64,000 bases of DNA from Malurus cyaneus samueli. Taxonomy: Eukaryota; Chordata; Aves; Passeriformes; Maluridae. Positions 59,001 to 62,000 of the stretch are shown here, one piece after another (position 1 is the first letter of the stretch; each line of letters opens with the position of its first letter). The notes under the pieces are model-generated. The model did not search any database and was not told the DNA's origin. It saw nothing but the letters and a program-made list of their open reading frames with translations. Where the stretch lies: the NCBI GenBank assembly GCA_009741485.1, contig CM019220.1, positions 24,270,646 to 24,334,645 on the forward strand, given 5' to 3'. Both the position numbers and the translations under genes were made by a program.

Positions 59001-62000
59001 TCTGGATTGTGACTGCATTCAGTACCTTTTCTAGAAGTTTGGGAAGACAGTTCCAGTTTCTTAAATGACAGCATGCTCACACTGTCTCCAGCCCGTGGAT
59101 CTCTTGGATTTCATTGTTTCCTCTGTCCATGTCTGAGCAAATGTTTGCCCAGGTTATGGTAGTTATCACAATTCGTCTTCACTACAGAGGGATCTGGTTT
59201 CTTTCACCTCAGTGGAAGGAGTTGTTACAGAAAACTTGATGAAACCTTCAGTTTTTTTCCTTATATTCTGAGTTAATAGCACCTCTTTTCCACTCAGCCC
59301 TTAGAATTTATCATATTCATCAATTCTGTGTTCCACACGGCTTCAATCTGTCACACAGTGGCACAACCACCACTGCAGAGCAGCTCTTGGAGACCTGTGC
59401 CAGGGTGCCCTTGGAATGAGATGCTTTCTTCCAATTTAAATGTTATACTTTGGATGCTTGTGATCACCTCTAGAGTTTAGATTTATGTTCACTCCTCTAG
59501 TAAGTTGTCCTTTCCAGAGGAGCAGAAAGAGATTCAGGTCTGCATTTGATATCCCCATATGCTGTTTTTTCTCAAAGATAAGGTTTCTCTGGAAACCCTG
59601 CAAATACCTTCCACAGCAATTCCAGAGGCATTTTATCCTGGCATTTTAGTATTTTTCCTAAGGCTTCATTGCTTCTAGAAGAGAAGTTCTAACTAAAGAC
59701 TGCAGTGCAAGGGTAGCCATTGTACATGGAACCGCTATGAAAACTGGAAGGGGAGCAAGAGAGCACTTCACCATCAGTACCTTTGGTTAAAGTCTTCTGC
59801 TGTGTAGGCCCCTGGAATTCTTCTTGCATTCCTGCTGTGCTAGTCTTGAAACATCCAGTGCTGAATCCAGTCTTTGGTAGGGCATCAGAGTAGTTCTTTG
59901 CACAGCAGGATTCTCTTCCTCTGCCAGGATACTCCGTGGCAGGTTTGACTGCTGCAAGTCACCATCTGTCAGAATGTACATGTGGACTCGTTTGAAGAAA
60001 GAAAGCTTTCTTAGCAGGGATCTGTGTTCTTTGTGACGTGCAGTCCACATGTACATTCCCATCCCATCTGCTTTTCCCTTCTCTTTAATTCTTTTTCAGA
60101 TGCAATGCTGTTGAGAGAGACTGAAATGGTGGTAGATGCACTCTTTTGTATGTCACACATGAAGCAGGAAAAGGAGGAGAAGCGAGAGTAGAGGCTCCAC
60201 AGATACTGCAGAAGGGCAGCCTTGCAGTATAACCTGGCAGGGCAGAGCTGTGCCTGCTGTTAGAATGTACCTGTAGACTACCTGTATCATACATTGGTTA
60301 CGGGTAAGTAGTTTTTTTTTTTTTTGTTTTATCAGGGTGATAGCGTTGTCCTTGGGCTTCATGGAGCATCGTTTAGGGACTGCAGTTTAGTTTTTCCATG
60401 TTTGTGAATGCAGTGAGGGTTTACATTTGTGTATGCTCACAAACAGAGCTTCCTTGAGTTATTAACACTTCACTTTGCATCACTGTGCAAGTGTTACGCA
60501 CAGAGTTCTAAAATTAGCCCAGGTTATTTCCTGTCATAATAAACTATTTCATCAGTTCCTGTTTACTATTAAGTTTTATTTTTTACCTCCCAAACTGCAA
60601 AATGTGGTGTTTTGTATGACTGGTAGTTCCTACTGTAGATTTTAATTCCAGCCATCTAGGTCACATGTGTAATATCCATCAACTTACTAATTTGGACTTG
60701 GACTGTACCGGAATTTGAGTAGAATCTCTTTACTTGGTCACCCAGGGTTATCATTGCATGGTTCCAAACAATTACTAGTAACTGCTAGTTGTTCTGGTCG
60801 GTAATTTTTATGAAACCAAGGTAATTTAGAGGTTGATCTATTGGTAGGGTGAATAATTGTCTCACCTGTTCAGACCTAAGATGTTGACAATGGGAAGACA
60901 GACTCCTGTAAGATTTGAAAATGTATCTATTTTACTAGCAGGTAGCAGAGTTGGCTTTGCCATGTTTATTTTGTATCAACATGGGTAGATTTATTGATTT
61001 CTTTCTTGATCTTAAGTCCTAAGTGCTAAATCCATTGTGCCTTGGATTCAGCTGCAGCTGATGTGGAGGCTGTGAAGAAAAGAAACATTGCATTTGTGAA
61101 CTTAAATCTTGGAGAACACACTGCACAGGCTGTCAAGAAGCTGAAGGGAGCTCTCTCACATGCTGTGTTTTTGCTGTAGCTGATGAATAATTGATACTAA
61201 AACCTTTATCTATCAGCAGCAGAACATCACACGTATCAGCTGCTGGAGCACACTTAACACTGTGGTTCTGTGTTCTTCTTACTTGCAGCCAGCGTGTGTG
61301 TTGTGAAGGTGGATGGGACTCCTTATCTGTGTAAAGCTGATGAGGTTGGAGAAATATGTGTGAATTCAGGAGCAACTGGGACAGCATATTTTGGCCTCCT
61401 CGGAATCACCAAGAATGTATTTGAGGTTCGGATTTCTTTGTAATTGTTACATTTCTAGTATTTCTTCTTGCAAATAGACTTATTTATTCCTTGAAGGCCC
61501 TCTGTCTTTTTTATTATGTGTGTGTGTATGTGTGTGTGTGTGTGTGTATGGTTTGGTTATTGTTTGGTTTGGTTTGGTTTTTTAGTTAGTTAGGCAAAAA
61601 AACCTGGCCAGATACACTTTGCTTCATTCATAGAATCATAACAAGAAATTCTGTCTCTTATAACCAAAAATACCAAGTGTCATCTGCAGTCAGTCAGCTG
61701 TTCCTGGATTTCACAATCCACTGTAGTGCCTATGTGAGCATTTATATTTATTTTAGCTCTGAATTAACACAGTGGTCTTATGTGCAGTTACCTGAAGGCA
61801 TTTCGATCTTTCTGCCCATATTTTCCTTGCAGTGGTACCCCATTTAATGTTTGCTGACAATAAAGCGGTGAAAGTCCTTATCAGTCCAGTGAGTGTCTGA
61901 ATCCTTCTCCTTTCAGGCCATCCCAGTGACGGCAGCTGGCGTGCCTGTATCAGACCAGCCCTTCACAAGAACAGGATTACTTGGCTTTGTGGGTCCTGTA

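Larger units (their letters stand above)
55272..61288 (+). other. DIP2A: DIP2A intron 18
   Basis: 6.0 kb intron interrupting the first adenylate-forming domain, much longer than the introns around it. Holds a weak CR1-like end near 55520, a CR1 end at 56518 and a degenerate foldback-type repeat at about 59760-60332. Otherwise no recognised feature; the open frames in it are short. Confidence 0.85.

Noticed and set aside
59787..60294. Minus-strand open frames within the foldback repeat, considered as genes
   Set aside because: They span the repeat arms and overlap each other; they are explained by the repeat.
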